From contig NZ_SMTG01000009.1 in NCBI RefSeq assembly GCF_004358165.1, positions 62,001 through 126,000 of the forward strand: DNA of 64,000 bases, read 5' to 3'. The position numbers were made by a program, and so were the translations under genes. The DNA is from Luteimonas terrae (lineage in GTDB: Bacteria; Pseudomonadota; Gammaproteobacteria; Xanthomonadales; Xanthomonadaceae). Shown piece after piece: positions 62,224 to 64,000 of the stretch. The first letter of the stretch is position 1, and every line of letters starts with the position of its first letter. The notes beneath the pieces were generated by a model. That model made no database searches. It was not told the DNA's origin and worked only from the letters and a program-made list of their open reading frames with translations.

Positions 62224-62847
62224 ATGACGCGCAAACGCGGCCCGGTGCGCCGCTTCCTCCGCTTCTGCGTGCTGCTGACGCTGCTGGTGCTCGCCTGGCT
62301 GCTGGGCGTTGCCGGATGGATCGTGCACGTCGGCAACCGCGACGAGGCCGGACCGGCCGATGCGATCGTCGTGCTCGGCGCGGCCGCCTACGACGCCCAG
62401 CCTTCGCCGGTCTTCGAGGCGCGCATCGACCACGGCCTCGACCTCTATCACGCCGGCCACGCGAAGACGCTGATCTTCACCGGCGGCTACGGCGGCGCGA
62501 AGGCGCGGTTTTCCGAATCGCAGGTCGCGCGCCGCTATGCGCTGCGTCGCGACGTGCCCGAATCGGCGATCCTGATCGAGTCGCGCTCGCGCACCACGCT
62601 GGAGAATCTGGTCGAGACGCGCCGCCTGCTGCAGGAACACGACCTCCACCGCGTGATCATCGTGAGCGACCCGCTGCACATGGCCCGCGCGCTGCGCGCC
62701 AGCCGTCGGCTCGGCATCGACGCGCTCGGCTCGCCGACGCCGTCCACACGCTTCCGCACCTTCCGCACGCAACGCGAGTTCCTGTTGCGCGAGGTCTACT
62801 TCTTCCACCGCGATCTCTTCGACACCGCACGACAGGCCCTGCGATGA
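62224..62847 (+). CDS. DUF218 (YdcF/ElyC/SanA-type) membrane-anchored protein
   Basis: A 207-residue protein. A basic start and one transmembrane helix (about 14-37, FCVLLTLLVLAWLLGVAGWIV) anchor a periplasmic DUF218 domain: DAIVVLGAAAYDAQPSPVFEARIDHGLDLYHAGHAKTLIFTGGYG, ESAILIESRSRTTLENLVETRRLL and RVIIVSDPLHMARA. Members ElyC and SanA influence envelope integrity and vancomycin sensitivity. It sits in a short operon: 16 bp after the dehydratase gene, with its stop overlapping the next start (ATGA). Confidence 0.9.
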   Translation: MTRKRGPVRRFLRFCVLLTLLVLAWLLGVAGWIVHVGNRDEAGPADAIVVLGAAAYDAQPSPVFEARIDHGLDLYHAGHAKTLIFTGGYGGAKARFSESQVARRYALRRDVPESAILIESRSRTTLENLVETRRLLQEHDLHRVIIVSDPLHMARALRASRRLGIDALGSPTPSTRFRTFRTQREFLLREVYFFHRDLFDTARQALR

Positions 62848-63260
62848 CCGACACCCCACAGTCCGCCGCCCTGCAACTGGTGCAGGCCTACTACGCCGCC
62901 TTCAACGCGGGCGACCGCGCCGCGATGCTCGCGCTGCTGACCGACGACGTCGCGCACGATCTCAACCAGGGCGCGCGCGAGACCGGACGCGCGGCCTTCG
63001 TCGCCTTCATGCAGCGCATGGATGCGAGTTATCGCGAGCGGCTCGAGGACATCGTCGTTATGGCCACCGCGGATGGCCGACGCGCCGCTGCCGAGTACGT
63101 GGTGCATGGCGCGTACCTCGCCGACGATGCCGGCCTGCCGCCGGCGAAGGGCCAGCGCTACGTGCTGCCGGGCGGCGCGTTCTTCGACATCAAGGGCGGC
63201 CGCATCGCGCGCGTGAGCAACTACTACAACCTCGAGGACTGGATCGCGCAGGTCGGCTGA
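62844..63260 (+). CDS. SnoaL/NTF2-like (ketosteroid-isomerase-type) protein
   Basis: A 138-residue protein of the NTF2 superfamily. LQLVQAYYAAFNAGDRAAMLALLTDDVAHDLNQG is the usual first cone helix pair; ARETGRAAFVAFMQRMDASYRERLEDIVV, EYVVHGAYLADD and RYVLPGGAFFDIKGGRIARVSNYYNLEDWIAQV complete the fold. The C-terminal NYYNLEDWIAQV ending is typical of the SnoaL-like group. No catalytic residues can be assigned. Its start overlaps the DUF218 stop by four bases, so the two are cotranslated. Confidence 0.88.
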   Translation: MTDTPQSAALQLVQAYYAAFNAGDRAAMLALLTDDVAHDLNQGARETGRAAFVAFMQRMDASYRERLEDIVVMATADGRRAAAEYVVHGAYLADDAGLPPAKGQRYVLPGGAFFDIKGGRIARVSNYYNLEDWIAQVG

Positions 63261-63355
63261 ACGCGCGCCTCGCGGGTCGCGCGTCCGCGACGGGTCCATC
63301 ACGAAGGTGTCTGGCACCGTAGCCATCCTTCCCATCGCCGCGTCCGGAATCCGCC

Positions 63356-64000
63356 ATGTCCCTGCTCCGTGCCCTGCTGGTCTGGATCGTCATCGCCCTG
63401 CTGGGCGCGCTGGCCGCGCAGCTGCTGCTGGCCGGCGACCCGAGCTACGTGCTGGTGCATCGCGCCGGCGTCAACTACACGACCACCATCGCCAATGCCA
63501 TCGCGATGGCCCTCGGCGTGATGGTGCTGTTCTGGCTGCTGGTCACCCTGGTCACGCTGCCGTTCCGCAGCTGGGGCCGCTATCGCGAAACCAGGGCGCA
63601 GAGCCGCGTCGGTGAAGGTCTCGATGCCCTGCATCAGGGCCACTACACGCGCGCCGAGAAACTGCTCGCGCAGTCGGCGGACGAGAATCCGCACTACGAG
63701 CCGGCTGCACGCATCGCCGCGACCCAGGCCGCGATCGCCCGCGGCGACGAAGCCGCAGCACGCGCGCATCTGGACCGCTTCGGCGAGCGCCACCCGGCGA
63801 CGCGTGCGATCGCGCTGGCCGAGATCGCGCTGCTCGACGAGCGTCCGATCGACGCGCTGACCGCCCTCGACGCACCGGCAGCGCAACCGCTGCCGCCGCG
63901 GGGCCTCGCGCTGCGCGCCGACGCGTGGGCGCAGACGGGCCACGCGGCCGAGGCCTACGGCCTGCTCGGCGCACTGCGCAAGCAGAACGCGCTGCCCGAG
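63356..64000 (+). CDS. hemY: HemY-type tetrapyrrole-operon protein, N-terminal part
   Basis: The gene runs off the end of the window; 215 residues are visible. Two transmembrane helices (about 5-27 and 42-64, with GDPSYVLVHRAGVNYTTTI between) precede TPR-like helical repeats beginning GLDALHQGHYTRAEKLLAQSADENPHYEPAARIAATQAAIARGDEAAARAHLDRFGERHP. This is the HemY_N domain of proteobacterial HemY, usually encoded with hemC/hemD; its role in haem biosynthesis is indirect. Here the gene before it is the NTF2-like gene, not hemD, with 95 bp between. The frame is taken from ATG 63356. Confidence 0.88.
   Translation, partial: MSLLRALLVWIVIALLGALAAQLLLAGDPSYVLVHRAGVNYTTTIANAIAMALGVMVLFWLLVTLVTLPFRSWGRYRETRAQSRVGEGLDALHQGHYTRAEKLLAQSADENPHYEPAARIAATQAAIARGDEAAARAHLDRFGERHPATRAIALAEIALLDERPIDALTALDAPAAQPLPPRGLALRADAWAQTGHAAEAYGLLGALRKQNALPE

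Noticed and set aside
1..64000. tRNA genes, rRNA, CRISPR arrays, prophage or insertion sequences
   Set aside because: No cloverleaf with a T-loop pattern, regular repeat-spacer array, transposase or phage gene could be supported by reading the sequence.

Overview
The window is dense, high-GC (roughly 70%) chromosomal DNA. Gene content and synteny (glyQ/glyS, tamA/tamB, mnmG, hemY, FecI/FecR with an STN-type TonB receptor, an overlapping glg/tre operon) point to a gammaproteobacterium of the Xanthomonadaceae, close to Lysobacter or Luteimonas. This is inferred from protein character only. No tRNA, rRNA, CRISPR array, prophage or insertion sequence was recognised.

Layout. 0-5.2 kb: the 3' end of tatC, an RDD protein, a BPSS1780-type membrane protein, a class I glutamine amidotransferase and an isolated GspE/PulE ATPase. 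5.2-14.5 kb: glyQ, glyS, then tamA-tamB (outer-membrane assembly). 14.8-21.9 kb: a secreted protein fusing a cyanophycinase to an isoaspartyl peptidase, divergent from a FecI sigma factor, FecR anti-sigma factor and STN-domain TonB receptor. This looks like a cyanophycin or isoaspartyl-peptide scavenging locus. 22-31 kb, all on the minus strand: a UvrA paralogue, an OmpR-type regulator, a zinc alcohol dehydrogenase, an HWE histidine kinase with a receiver protein, a stand-alone DHp-like mini protein and an NtrC-type regulator whose GAFTGA loop is missing.

31-40 kb is a stress-protein island: two DUF892 ferritin-like proteins, manganese catalase, DUF3606, several tiny hydrophilic proteins, a SemiSWEET-like protein and a cysteine hydrolase, with housekeeping tex in the middle. 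40.3-52.6 kb is one tightly overlapping operon, glgA-glgB-treZ-malQ-treY-(DUF2934)-glgX, covering glycogen synthesis, branching, debranching and the TreYZ route from glucan to trehalose; glgC and glgP are absent. 52.7-58 kb holds a frameshifted DUF1264 lipoprotein gene, DUF378, a LytTR membrane regulator divergent from an acyltransferase, and small unknown genes. 58-64 kb: mnmG, an intergenic sigma-54 promoter followed about 95 bp later by a strong terminator (a probable small RNA), a repetitive lipoprotein, a PLP-dependent dehydratase, DUF218, a SnoaL/NTF2-like protein and the start of hemY.

Two families of REP/BIME-like palindromic repeats occupy intergenic spaces only in the first 22 kb. 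Most operon ends further on carry simple hairpin terminators instead.
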